Assembly (NCBI GenBank): GCA_030631415.1
Contig: DAOVLE010000087.1
Span: forward strand, 1 to 19,024
Direction of reading: 5' to 3'
Source: JAAEQG01 sp023133475
Lineage (GTDB): Bacteria > Planctomycetota > Phycisphaerae > UBA1845
DNA length: 19,024 nucleotides
This document shows positions 1-6,455 of the stretch, in pieces (positions within the stretch are counted from its first letter, which is position 1; each line of letters begins with the position of its first letter). The position numbers were made by a program, and so were the translations under genes. The notes under the pieces were generated by a model. The model searched no databases and was not told where the DNA came from. It saw only the letters and a list, made by a program, of their open reading frames with translations.

Positions 1-381
1 ATTGATGGAATATGAGCTACCCGTAGCCCCGGAGATGTTCGAGCCGTTCCTTCGCCACTGGTAGCTCAACGAGCCACTTCCGCCGATACCCACGCTGAAA
101 GTCACCGAGTCGCCCTCGCAAACGGTTCGGCTGCTGGGTTGCGACGTGATCGTCGGCCCCGTCTGGACCGTGAGGGTGGCAGAGTTGCTGAAGACCTGCC
201 CACAGTCGTTGGAGACAACGACATCGTAGCTGCCTGCGTGGCCTGTGCTCACCGGATTGATGGAATATGAGCTACCCGTAGCCCCGGAGATGTTCGAGCC
301 GTTCCTTCGCCACTGGTAGCTCAACGAGCCACTTCCGCCGATACCCACGCTGAAAGTCACCGAGTTGCCCTCGCAAACGGT
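1..381 (-). repeat. Tandem Ig-like repeat, 255-bp period, in the C25 peptidase gene
   Basis: Bases 1-126 and 256-381 are copies differing at one position (C111 versus T366), offset by exactly 255 bp or 85 codons. The intervening linker regions are much more divergent. Each unit encodes one Ig-like domain of about 85 residues with a CEG...SYQWRRNG...GSYDVVVSN pattern. The array continues past the left edge, so the copy number is unknown. Confidence 0.93.
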
Positions 382-2673
382 CTTGCTGGTCGGGTGCGTT
401 GTAATGGAGGGTGCGGCGCAGAGGTTGATCTTCCCCTCGTAGGGGATGCAGTTATGGGCTGAAGCCACTACGTCGTAATCGTCTGTTTGGGTGAGTTCTA
501 TCCCAGAGAAAGTGATCGAACCGCTAGCGTTGGTCAGCCCGCTCCAGTGATCGGCTGCACTCGGGTGAGAAATGGCCACCAGAGCATCTTGAACTGGAGA
601 ACCACTCCTGGTCACGGTAACAGTAATGTTCACAGTCTGACCGTGGGGCACCGAGGAAGGGTGACTCACGGAAAGAGTTTGTGGCGTAGCCGTCCGGAGC
701 TTCATTTCCGGATCGCCAAACCAATGGTACATATGGAAATAGGCTGGCGTGGCGCCTTCGGAGCCTGCATAAGTAAATACGTAGTATTTGCCATATGTTA
801 GAGCCTCCGCAGGACACCACGAATACGGGTACTGCGGAATAGTGGTGTGGTCGGGATCGTATTCTGCTGGCCAGAAACAGGTGTAAATCCCATGAGCAAG
901 AAGCTCGTTCAATTTTGTGGGACTGGACTGAGTCGCACCCACGATCCCGACGCACCCACCGGGACTCTTCTTCAAAAAGGCCTCGCAGAAGCAATCACCC
1001 CCCTCACGGTGAAAGGACCCCGTATGGCAGTTAATACTAAACACCACCGGAGTTCTGGAACCGTTGTTCAGAGCGCTGATGTCGCCGGTGTCAAAATGAG
1101 GGTGACTCCACGCCGTAGGACTCCCGTGATTCCGATGCAAGACATTACCGACTCCCCAATTAACCGCGGAGCTTATATCGGCCGTGGCCTGTGTTTCCGT
1201 TGTCCAGAGATTGACGATCCAGTCGGGCACGGGGTTGGGATAAGGGCTCACACCCCATCGAATCTGATTCAGCTCAACCCGATGCTCATTATAGTTATCT
1301 TGGCGAAAACGATATGTTTCATGGTGCGGCGGATTCCAGTGCGTGGTGCACAGGGCTGTATGGCCATCCCACCCGAGTTCGCTGACTAAAAAAGCGTAGA
1401 CAGTCATACACGTCTCCATGTACCACTTGTCCTCTACACCGTTGTCGTCAGAGTCCTGGAAGTAGGCCGCTATTAAGACATCATCGTACCAGTTTCCCAT
1501 ATCCGGAGTACGCTCGTAGGCCAGAATCTTGTTGACCACATTGGTACACTCGGTCTCCGTATGAACCGGTAAACGTCCCAGCATCAAATCTGGAAGATAA
1601 TCCGGGGCGAACGGCGGATTAGAGTTATCAACACAGGAGAAAGGATGGTCCGTGGTACACGAATACTCCCTGTCACTATAGTAATCCGGTGGTACGTCGC
1701 CGCTGTCGCCTACCAACAGGACATAGGAAGGTGCCGGAGTCCACGTATCATAAGCATCCTGGATATAGCTCTTTACATCATCAGCAGTGCTGCCGACTGC
1801 CGACATCCGCACCACGCGGGTGATGTACCCTTTCTTGTGCTTCCATTCGGCAAGCGGCAAAACCTCTTCGTAAAGATTATCCTTCACAATGACCAGGTAG
1901 TCGGCCGCATCTCCGGTGGAAAGGCGCCGCACAAACCCGCCGGTTGAAGGTATGACCGGTTCGTAATTGAGGATCAATCGTTCCGCCAGTGCCTCCCATT
2001 GGAGGGTAGCCAGGCGCTGTTTGCGGGCTTCACCGGCACGATCCGCGTCCCCGCTGAACGCCAGTTTGAAACGTAACGATGCAAAAGCTTGCAATTCCGT
2101 AGTGGCAGGGTTGTATCGAAGTGGAAAGACTTGAACGAAGACCACACGGCGCCCTCTTAGGAAACCCGGATCATCAATCACCACTGGGTTGGCAGGAAAG
2201 AAGGCGTCTGTCGCGTATGCTTCTTCGTTGATCTGAAAAGCGGGGGGTTCCTTGCTACCGCTTTCGGGCAAAGCAGGTTGGAGGGGGTGAACCTTGAAGC
2301 CGGTTCCAAGCCTGACCGTGGTTTGATCGAGAATCTCAATCGACACTTCCACGCCGTATGGGATTTCAAGGAAGAATCCTTTGAACGGCATTTCAGGCAA
2401 TCCAACCTCGTCGGCAGTAGCTCCACAACCGGGAACACTCAACTGGGCGTATTGGTTTCCGTCGGTAGCGGAAATGGCCGACACGAAAACGCCGGGCAAA
2501 CTGAGCACAATCTCCTGGCAGACATCAGAGGACCGGACAAGCGATATGCGAGTGGGAGCCCACGGTTCGCTATCCGTGACAGCCAGCCATCGCGGCTTGC
2601 CTTCCTGCTCAAACGCCGCACTCACTGCAACCGGCACCAGAAACACAGCGAAAATCACCCTGACAAGTTTCAT
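1..2673 (-). CDS. Gingipain-like secreted cysteine peptidase (family C25), C-terminus cut by window edge
   Basis: An open frame of 891 codons runs from ATG at 2673 through position 1 without a stop, so the gene is partial. GGAG lies about 7 nt upstream of the ATG. Residues 1-19 form a signal peptide (MKLVRVIFAVFLVPVAVSA). Residues 20 to about 255 look like the gingipain propeptide, and about 256-660 like the caspase-fold catalytic domain. The dyad is visible as His516 (RNHGS) and Cys549 (SINCHTG). Their spacing of 33 matches His211/Cys244 of RgpB. The domain closes with the typical YHWFGDPEMKL block near residue 650. A gingipain-type Ig-like domain follows at about 660-740. From about residue 750 there are Ig-like repeats with TVCEGxSVTFSV and SYQWRRNGSNISGA motifs. 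The protein is expected to be exported and to cleave after a basic residue, but specificity is not readable here. Any C-terminal sorting domain lies outside the window. Confidence 0.9.
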   Translation of the reverse strand, partial: MKLVRVIFAVFLVPVAVSAAFEQEGKPRWLAVTDSEPWAPTRISLVRSSDVCQEIVLSLPGVFVSAISATDGNQYAQLSVPGCGATADEVGLPEMPFKGFFLEIPYGVEVSIEILDQTTVRLGTGFKVHPLQPALPESGSKEPPAFQINEEAYATDAFFPANPVVIDDPGFLRGRRVVFVQVFPLRYNPATTELQAFASLRFKLAFSGDADRAGEARKQRLATLQWEALAERLILNYEPVIPSTGGFVRRLSTGDAADYLVIVKDNLYEEVLPLAEWKHKKGYITRVVRMSAVGSTADDVKSYIQDAYDTWTPAPSYVLLVGDSGDVPPDYYSDREYSCTTDHPFSCVDNSNPPFAPDYLPDLMLGRLPVHTETECTNVVNKILAYERTPDMGNWYDDVLIAAYFQDSDDNGVEDKWYMETCMTVYAFLVSELGWDGHTALCTTHWNPPHHETYRFRQDNYNEHRVELNQIRWGVSPYPNPVPDWIVNLWTTETQATADISSAVNWGVGNVLHRNHGSPTAWSHPHFDTGDISALNNGSRTPVVFSINCHTGSFHREGGDCFCEAFLKKSPGGCVGIVGATQSSPTKLNELLAHGIYTCFWPAEYDPDHTTIPQYPYSWCPAEALTYGKYYVFTYAGSEGATPAYFHMYHWFGDPEMKLRTATPQTLSVSHPSSVPHGQTVNITVTVTRSGSPVQDALVAISHPSAADHWSGLTNASGSITFSGIELTQTDDYDVVASAHNCIPYEGKINLCAAPSITTHPTSKTVCEGNSVTFSVGIGGSGSLSYQWRRNGSNISGATGSSYSINPVSTGHAGSYDVVVSNDCGQVFSNSATLTVQTGPTITSQPSSRTVCEGDSVTFSVGIGGSGSLSYQWRRNGSNISGATGSSYSIN

Positions 2674-2680
2674 GACACTA

Positions 2681-2685
2681 CTCCG
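2681..2685 (-). promoter_or_regulatory. Ribosome binding site of the C25 peptidase gene
   Basis: CGGAG on the minus strand lies 7 nt before the ATG at 2673. It supports the start that yields a clean signal peptide. Confidence 0.6.
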
Positions 2686-3097
2686 TGAAACGATGGTATC
2701 CCTGAAAACCACTCTTCAATAAGCAATACGTCATCCCAAGGACTTTGCTTACACCCGAATTGCCCGACTTTTCGCACACCTGGACTGCCCCGGCTGGAAT
2801 GAGACTTCCTCATGGCAACGTCTTTCTCCCAACAGACCAGCTTGGCATCGTCCGCGCAGTTGCACGGTGCAGGCTGAAGCCCTTGGGGTAGGATGGCAAA
2901 ATCACGGCCAGTGAAACAAGAGGCCGAAGACAGGCTGCCACTTTGCCCCTCTGGTAATAATGCGTGTCCGACAGGTTGCTATCAGCCACAACTACCGCGC
3001 ACGAAGGGTATCGTCGGCCCCTGAGAGCACCTGGTCGCGCCTAAACCGGGTAACCTCCCAATGCCGCAGTCCTAAGCACATAACCCCTCACCCAGCC

Positions 3098-3129
3098 GCT
3101 CCAAGGAAGCAGCTAATCACCCTTGGAAC
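3098..3129 (-). other. Hairpin near the 5' end of the predicted leader RNA
   Basis: On the minus strand, GTTCCAAGG (3129-3121) pairs with CCTTGGAGC (3106-3098) across a 14-nt loop. That gives nine pairs including one G-U. The hairpin starts about 30 nt after the predicted transcription start. No T-tract follows, so it is not an obvious terminator. Confidence 0.5.
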
Positions 3130-3166
3130 CCGCTCGTGAGCGAGTATGCTATTACTTTGAATAACT

Positions 3167-3195
3167 ATTATAGGGCTTCAGCTACTCAATGTCAA
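3167..3195 (-). promoter_or_regulatory. Perfect-consensus sigma70 promoter driving leftward transcription
   Basis: The minus strand reads TTGACA (3195-3190), a 17-bp spacer, then TATAAT (3172-3167). This is twelve of twelve consensus bases at the optimal spacing, which is striking in a GC-rich window. Transcription would start near 3160 and run toward the C25 peptidase gene, whose ATG is about 490 nt away. The -35 box lies within the last codons of the small ORF at 3178-3450. Confidence 0.75.
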
Positions 3196-3450
3196 ATAGT
3201 TGGACAACACAACGCAATCGGCTGGTAGAGAACTTGGCCCATACAGCTTGATGCTTAGCACGTGGAGTAGGTGCTGTTGCTCTTCGTCTGGCGTGGTCTT
3301 GAGAGTGAGTTCAGTTTTGTGCACAACCACCGTCTGCTCTCGGATCGCCGTAATCCGCTGGACAAACAAGTTGCCGTCGCTTTCTTCCCTGTGGCTTTCT
3401 TGATCTCGCGTTTTGCCATCGCCCAACCGCTCCTTCTTACTCATTTTCAC
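3178..3450 (-). CDS. Hypothetical small protein, possibly frameshifted
   Basis: A 90-codon frame starts with GTG at 3450, or with ATG two codons later (MSKKERLGD...). It overlaps the stop of the preceding frame as GTGA, which suggests translational coupling if both are real. The second half (NLFVQRITAIREQTVVVHK and on) reads like a normal protein. The N-terminus may instead come from another frame: ATG at 3419, preceded by AAGGAG at 3430-3435, gives MAKREIKKATGKKATATC. A single-base shift would join that to the second half. No family is recognised. The gene may be real, broken or spurious. Confidence 0.3.
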   Translation of the reverse strand: MKMSKKERLGDGKTRDQESHREESDGNLFVQRITAIREQTVVVHKTELTLKTTPDEEQQHLLHVLSIKLYGPSSLPADCVVLSNYLTLSS

Positions 3451-4064
3451 ACGCCGACATGGCTCCCGAACGGGTCGCCACGGCTACCGTCCTGGCGCTG
3501 GACATCATGCAGCAGAATCGGCCATTCGGCAAGCGTTGATAGGGGTGAGAAGAACGGGGAGACTTCGAGAGACGACGGCAACGCCCGGATCAGGCGAAAT
3601 CGGTGTGCGCGCTGCCTGGCAGCCGTGAGGACACGGCAACCGGTGCACCGGCCCGGCGGACCTGGGAAGCCGGTATACGATGGTTGGCGCGCACGGGAGG
3701 CGTGCAAGAACGCACCACCTGCTCCCCCCTGGGCCAAACCGGGTCTGGTGCCTTCGGCCAGAACGAGATCGAAAAGAGGCGAGCTTACCGTGACATTTGT
3801 GTGATATTCGTGTGATGGTTCAGGCACGGGGCTATCCTCGTCAACATCATGTTCGGTTGGAAGCTCTTCGTACTCCCGGTGTCCGGGATTCATCGTCCAC
3901 CCGAAGGCGATGTACTGCTTGGCAAGTTGTTTTACCTCTCCACATGCGAAGGCCAACCCGCCACGTGCCAAGTGGCTGCCCACAATGTCTAGCTCGTCCT
4001 GGAGGTCCTCCAGTTCCGCCTTGAGACCCTTCTGGTGCGTGCAGGTGGCCGTCATTGTCCTCAT
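3447..4064 (-). CDS. Hypothetical protein in the accessory block
   Basis: The start is placed at ATG 4064, giving MRTMTATCTHQKG. A strong GGAGGT lies about 7 nt upstream (4071-4076). The frame is also open to an earlier ATG at 4097. The first hundred or so residues are helical and acidic (KAELEDLQDELDIVGSHL) and look genuine. The remainder is Arg/Pro/Gly-rich and unlike a typical folded domain. The real gene could therefore be shorter, with a frameshift near 3750, or the tail could be disordered. No motif or family is recognised. The stop overlaps the GTG start of the next frame. Confidence 0.4.
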   Translation of the reverse strand: MRTMTATCTHQKGLKAELEDLQDELDIVGSHLARGGLAFACGEVKQLAKQYIAFGWTMNPGHREYEELPTEHDVDEDSPVPEPSHEYHTNVTVSSPLFDLVLAEGTRPGLAQGGAGGAFLHASRARQPSYTGFPGPPGRCTGCRVLTAARQRAHRFRLIRALPSSLEVSPFFSPLSTLAEWPILLHDVQRQDGSRGDPFGSHVGV

Positions 4065-4097
4065 CTCTACACCTCCCTCAGATATTTCCATGCTCAA

Positions 4098-4447
4098 GCT
4101 CGTACCAAATGTCTTCTCTAACGTTATCTACTCCGAGAAGGCCAACGGACACGAGCGGTCAGCGACCGAATAGGGCCAGCCAACACCAAGCGGCGACGGC
4201 GGCGGGCGGCGTTTGTATCTATTATTATTACACTCCCCCCCTGCGCGAGGGGAGAGACAAAGGAAAGCTACCCCAAAGAGATACGGACTAACTCAGAAAG
4301 ACCTTCACCGATGCTCTACCCAACACAGGAGAGACCATTCTCGGCATCAACAGAGTATTAGACCTACTGAGTTCCCACCATATAGGTGGCTTTGTTGCTT
4401 CAGACTACTCCTTGACAGCATCTACAGAGGTTCGTCGCTATTTCCAT
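4098..4447. other. Gap without a supportable gene
   Basis: Only short overlapping frames occur here, and none has protein-like composition. The one visible structure is a GC-rich inverted repeat: CTCCCC (4233-4238) and GGGGAG (4249-4254) with a 10-nt loop. It sits next to an AT-rich ATTATTATTA stretch. It could be a weak terminator for the minus-strand gene ending at 4448, but there is no proper T-tract. Confidence 0.5.
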
Positions 4448-4903
4448 TCATTCCAAGGTGCCATGCGTCCTAGGTTCCCCATGTCCACCGGACACTACAG
4501 GAACACGGGATGCTTCCCAGGTGTCCGAGGTTCTTCGCGATCCCAGGTCCTCCTTTACCTTCTCAACGGTTTCTGGGTCTACTCCCCACTGGCGACAGAG
4601 TTTCCTCTTCTTATCGTACTCCTCCAAGATAACGAAGAAGTCAGGTAGTTTCTCTTGGAACTTGTCCCAGTAGCAGATGTTGGTGACGGGCCTGCCCGCA
4701 ACGATCTCGTAGAGAGTCTTGACTGCCACACGTCCCTGGTACCGGTATATGGCTTCCACGATGTCCCGTAGTCGGTTTTGGTCTTCCGCATCCAGCCCAT
4801 AACGGCATCGAACATATCGGGTGAGTTGCTCGGGCTGTACTGGTTTAGCGTGAATTGGGCAAATGCCCTCGTCCGTTAAGCGACAATCCTTCGCCTTCGG
4901 CAA
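4448..4903 (-). CDS. Hypothetical protein with a possible upstream frameshift
   Basis: The 151-codon frame opens with TTG at 4903 (LPKAKDCRLTDEG). It has convincing protein composition through about residue 115, including CRYGLDAEDQNRLRDIVEAI and CYWDKFQEKLPDFFVILEEY. No family is recognised. Two N-terminal cysteines (CRLTDEGIC) hint at metal binding but are not enough to claim it. A better start may be ATG at 4920, with GGAG about 11 nt upstream. That ATG opens another frame, MPKKTPC. The two frames would join by a -1 shift on the A7 run at 4908-4914, giving MPKKNPLPKAKDC. This could be an assembly homopolymer error, a mutation or programmed slippage. The last 30 residues are low in complexity. 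Confidence 0.5.
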   Translation of the reverse strand: MPKAKDCRLTDEGICPIHAKPVQPEQLTRYVRCRYGLDAEDQNRLRDIVEAIYRYQGRVAVKTLYEIVAGRPVTNICYWDKFQEKLPDFFVILEEYDKKRKLCRQWGVDPETVEKVKEDLGSRRTSDTWEASRVPVVSGGHGEPRTHGTLE

Positions 4904-4907
4904 GGGG

Positions 4908-4914
4908 TTTTTTT
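4908..4914 (-). other. A7 homopolymer, potential -1 frameshift site
   Basis: On the minus strand, ATG CCT is followed by AAAAAAA and then CCCC. In the ATG frame only 14 residues are encoded before the TAA ending at 4876. A -1 slip on the A7 run enters the 151-codon frame, which is otherwise closed upstream by TAA at 4915-4913. The sequence is the slippery type A-AAA-AAC. Confidence 0.4.
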
Positions 4915-4963
4915 AGGCATGGGGGGAATGCTCCGAATGGCAAGGAAAGGGTGTGAGGGCGAA

Positions 4964-5095
4964 TCATGAGGTTCGCCCCCATGACCATTCGTCGCACAAG
5001 GGTAGCTGCCAAGCAAAAGTGACCAACGGGGCACCCCTTGGCCAAAGGGACACAAGCACCCCCGGTTCGGCCAGTTCAACCAGTACCGCCCGCAT
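4964..5095 (-). CDS. Small ORF or gene remnant
   Basis: This is a 43-codon frame starting at ATG 5095 (MRAVLVELAEPGVLVSLW, continuing PRGAPLVTFAWQLPLCDE). Its composition is much more protein-like than the overlapping frame MLSNGTSQLHV, which starts at 5163 and runs to 4876. It is open upstream only to a TAA about 11 codons before the ATG. It could be a short real gene in the packed minus-strand series, or the tail of a decayed one. No function can be assigned. Confidence 0.3.
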   Translation of the reverse strand: MRAVLVELAEPGVLVSLWPRGAPLVTFAWQLPLCDEWSWGRTS

Positions 5096-5156
5096 GAACT
5101 CCGCATGAAGCCATGGAGCCGTTTAGGCCTGACGTGAAGCTGGCTGGTCCCGTTGC

Positions 5157-5375
5157 TCAGCATGGTGCCATCGGGTTCGGTAGGCAGCCCTGCTCGATGG
5201 CGCCCCGGACATCACGAACCTGGACCAGCAGTAGGCTATGTTGGACCAGCATCTGGTTCATCGCGAAGCTCAACAAATCATCGACCGTGAGGCCGTCGTT
5301 GATGGCACCCCTGAGGAAGGGCACGTCAAGAGGGCTTGGGCTTGGCTCGGGGGATCGAGGCTTCAGCGATGGCAC
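5157..5375 (-). CDS. Small helical protein following the HUH-like gene
   Basis: The frame is open from GTG at 5375, which would overlap the upstream gene by 50 nt. A likelier start is GTG at 5324, one base after the upstream stop (TGA C GTG). From there it encodes about 55 residues rich in helix formers (FLRGAINDGLTVDDLLSFAM, then NQMLVQHSLLLVQVRDVRGA). The one-base junction suggests translational coupling with the gene upstream. No family is recognised. It has no membrane segment, so it does not look like a filamentous-phage coat protein. Confidence 0.45.
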   Translation of the reverse strand: MPSLKPRSPEPSPSPLDVPFLRGAINDGLTVDDLLSFAMNQMLVQHSLLLVQVRDVRGAIEQGCLPNPMAPC

Positions 5376-6396
5376 GGATAGCCTGGTCCCACGTCATACC
5401 GCTACCCAACGACCGGAAGAACCCAACGGGATGATCGAGAAGCCCGGTCTCGCTGGCGAACTTCAGGGCTGGTGCGAACGTTGATGTCGGCCACAGAGCC
5501 CCACAGGGCCGGGCGCGGATGCCGACGCGGATCGGTTCAACGACATAACGTCTGACGAACCTCGGCACGGACAACTGGAACCGTTCGGTCGATGGGTACC
5601 TAATCTCGACATCGTACTTGTGGGGGCGATACCGGAAGTCCACGGCATCCATCAGGGTTTTGAGGGGACAGGCATGGTACACAGCCAAAGCCCGTCGGTC
5701 CTCATGGTTCTGCACACCCGACCAATCCTTGCTATGGCTTACATCGACCAACTCGCTAGGATGGTCGGCTTCGAGGCCCGTGAGATCGTAGATACCTTGG
5801 GCCCACCTGTGGGAGAGATCGCTAAGCACCGATGCTTCAAGAACGAGAGGAGGTACCTGAAGCAGGGGCTCGTAGAACTTCTTGATAAGATGGTTGGTAC
5901 AGTGGGATGGACAGAAGCTCTTGGCCAGTGGTTTGTCGGTTACCCGGAAACGGTGGATGGAAACCGCCAGATGGAAATGGATCGGGTAGAACTCATGACT
6001 CTTGGATTGATTCTCACCCACAAGCCTGTAGGCGGGAATGAAACCGTCACCAGCAGCCTGTAGGATGAGTGCCTTGGCCATCTTGATAAGTTCTTCGTGA
6101 TGATGACCTGTGATGATGACACCGGCGCTGATGGCTGGGAGTTTCAGGGTTAGATGCTGGAATTGACCTAGACGTTGGTAGAGCGGAGACACCCTCTTCT
6201 GAGGCCACATATCACGTTTCAACCTGGAAAGAACATAACGAACGGCACCCATCTCGCAGGGAGATAGTTTATCGTAGAGAAGTCCAATGTGACGGTCGAT
6301 GATGTCTCTCAACCTGTTACGTCGAAGGGTGAGGTCGTGTTGTCTCTTGTGGGTGGATGAATCGGAAAGCACTCTATAGCTCAGGATACTGCTCAT
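5326..6396 (-). CDS. Putative HUH-type (IS91-like or Rep-like) nickase/transposase
   Basis: The 356-residue frame starts at ATG 6396. It is open to TTG at 6456, giving 376 aa. Seen in order: a motif-1-like strand QFQHLTLKLP (residues 78-87); a strand PAYRLVGENQ leading into YPIHFHLAVS with His140 and His142 in the HxH arrangement of HUH endonucleases; and a candidate Tyr240 in LAVYHACPLK. A C-terminal stretch then contains FRYRPHKYDVEIRY and FVRRYVVEPIRVGIR followed by CGAL. That order resembles the closing part of IS91-family transposases (FRY, F.RR, P.G..RIR..G.L). The Cys-rich zinc-binding N-terminus of IS91 transposases is absent, so this is at best a divergent member, possibly a replication initiator. 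The assignment rests on pattern recognition by eye. It heads a run of small same-strand ORFs. Confidence 0.4.
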   Translation of the reverse strand: MSSILSYRVLSDSSTHKRQHDLTLRRNRLRDIIDRHIGLLYDKLSPCEMGAVRYVLSRLKRDMWPQKRVSPLYQRLGQFQHLTLKLPAISAGVIITGHHHEELIKMAKALILQAAGDGFIPAYRLVGENQSKSHEFYPIHFHLAVSIHRFRVTDKPLAKSFCPSHCTNHLIKKFYEPLLQVPPLVLEASVLSDLSHRWAQGIYDLTGLEADHPSELVDVSHSKDWSGVQNHEDRRALAVYHACPLKTLMDAVDFRYRPHKYDVEIRYPSTERFQLSVPRFVRRYVVEPIRVGIRARPCGALWPTSTFAPALKFASETGLLDHPVGFFRSLGSGMTWDQAIRAIAEASIPRAKPKPS

Positions 6397-6410
6397 GTGT
6401 ATTTTGTTTT

Positions 6411-6422
6411 CATATATATATG
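6411..6422. repeat. AT palindrome between divergent genes
   Basis: CATATATATATG is a perfect 12-bp palindrome lying about 15 bp from the ATG of the HUH-like gene. It is also about 35 bp upstream of the first ATG of the plus-strand gene. It could be an operator or an easily melted site. Nothing else supports a function. Confidence 0.35.
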
Positions 6423-6455
6423 TAGGGTGTTTCGACCAAGGAAAAGCATGGACCA

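Larger units (their letters stand above)
2674..3160 (-). ncRNA. Long putative 5' leader or structured noncoding RNA upstream of the C25 gene
   Basis: This stretch of about 490 nt has no convincing coding frame on either strand. It lies between a perfect consensus promoter (3167-3195, minus) and the C25 start codon. The predicted transcript begins near 3160. It can fold into a 9-bp hairpin close to its 5' end (3129-3098). Further down, GGCAAA near 2944 can pair with TTTGCC near 2895. It could be a long untranslated leader, a cis-regulatory RNA or a separate small RNA. I could not match it to 6S RNA, tmRNA, RNase P RNA or a known riboswitch by eye. Confidence 0.35.

Noticed and set aside
1..381. 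CRISPR-like repeat
   Set aside because: The 126-bp repeat at 255-bp spacing is in frame and encodes Ig-like domains. It is far too long for CRISPR repeats.
524..2688. Frames of 60-180 codons on both strands
   Set aside because: They are shadows of the continuous C25 peptidase frame, which has no stop in the window.
3103..3113. AAGGAAGCAGC on the plus strand, resembling the conserved SRP RNA motif
   Set aside because: The partner strand of the SRP domain IV helix (AGG before the GGAA loop) is missing. The sequence instead pairs in the hairpin at 3098-3129.
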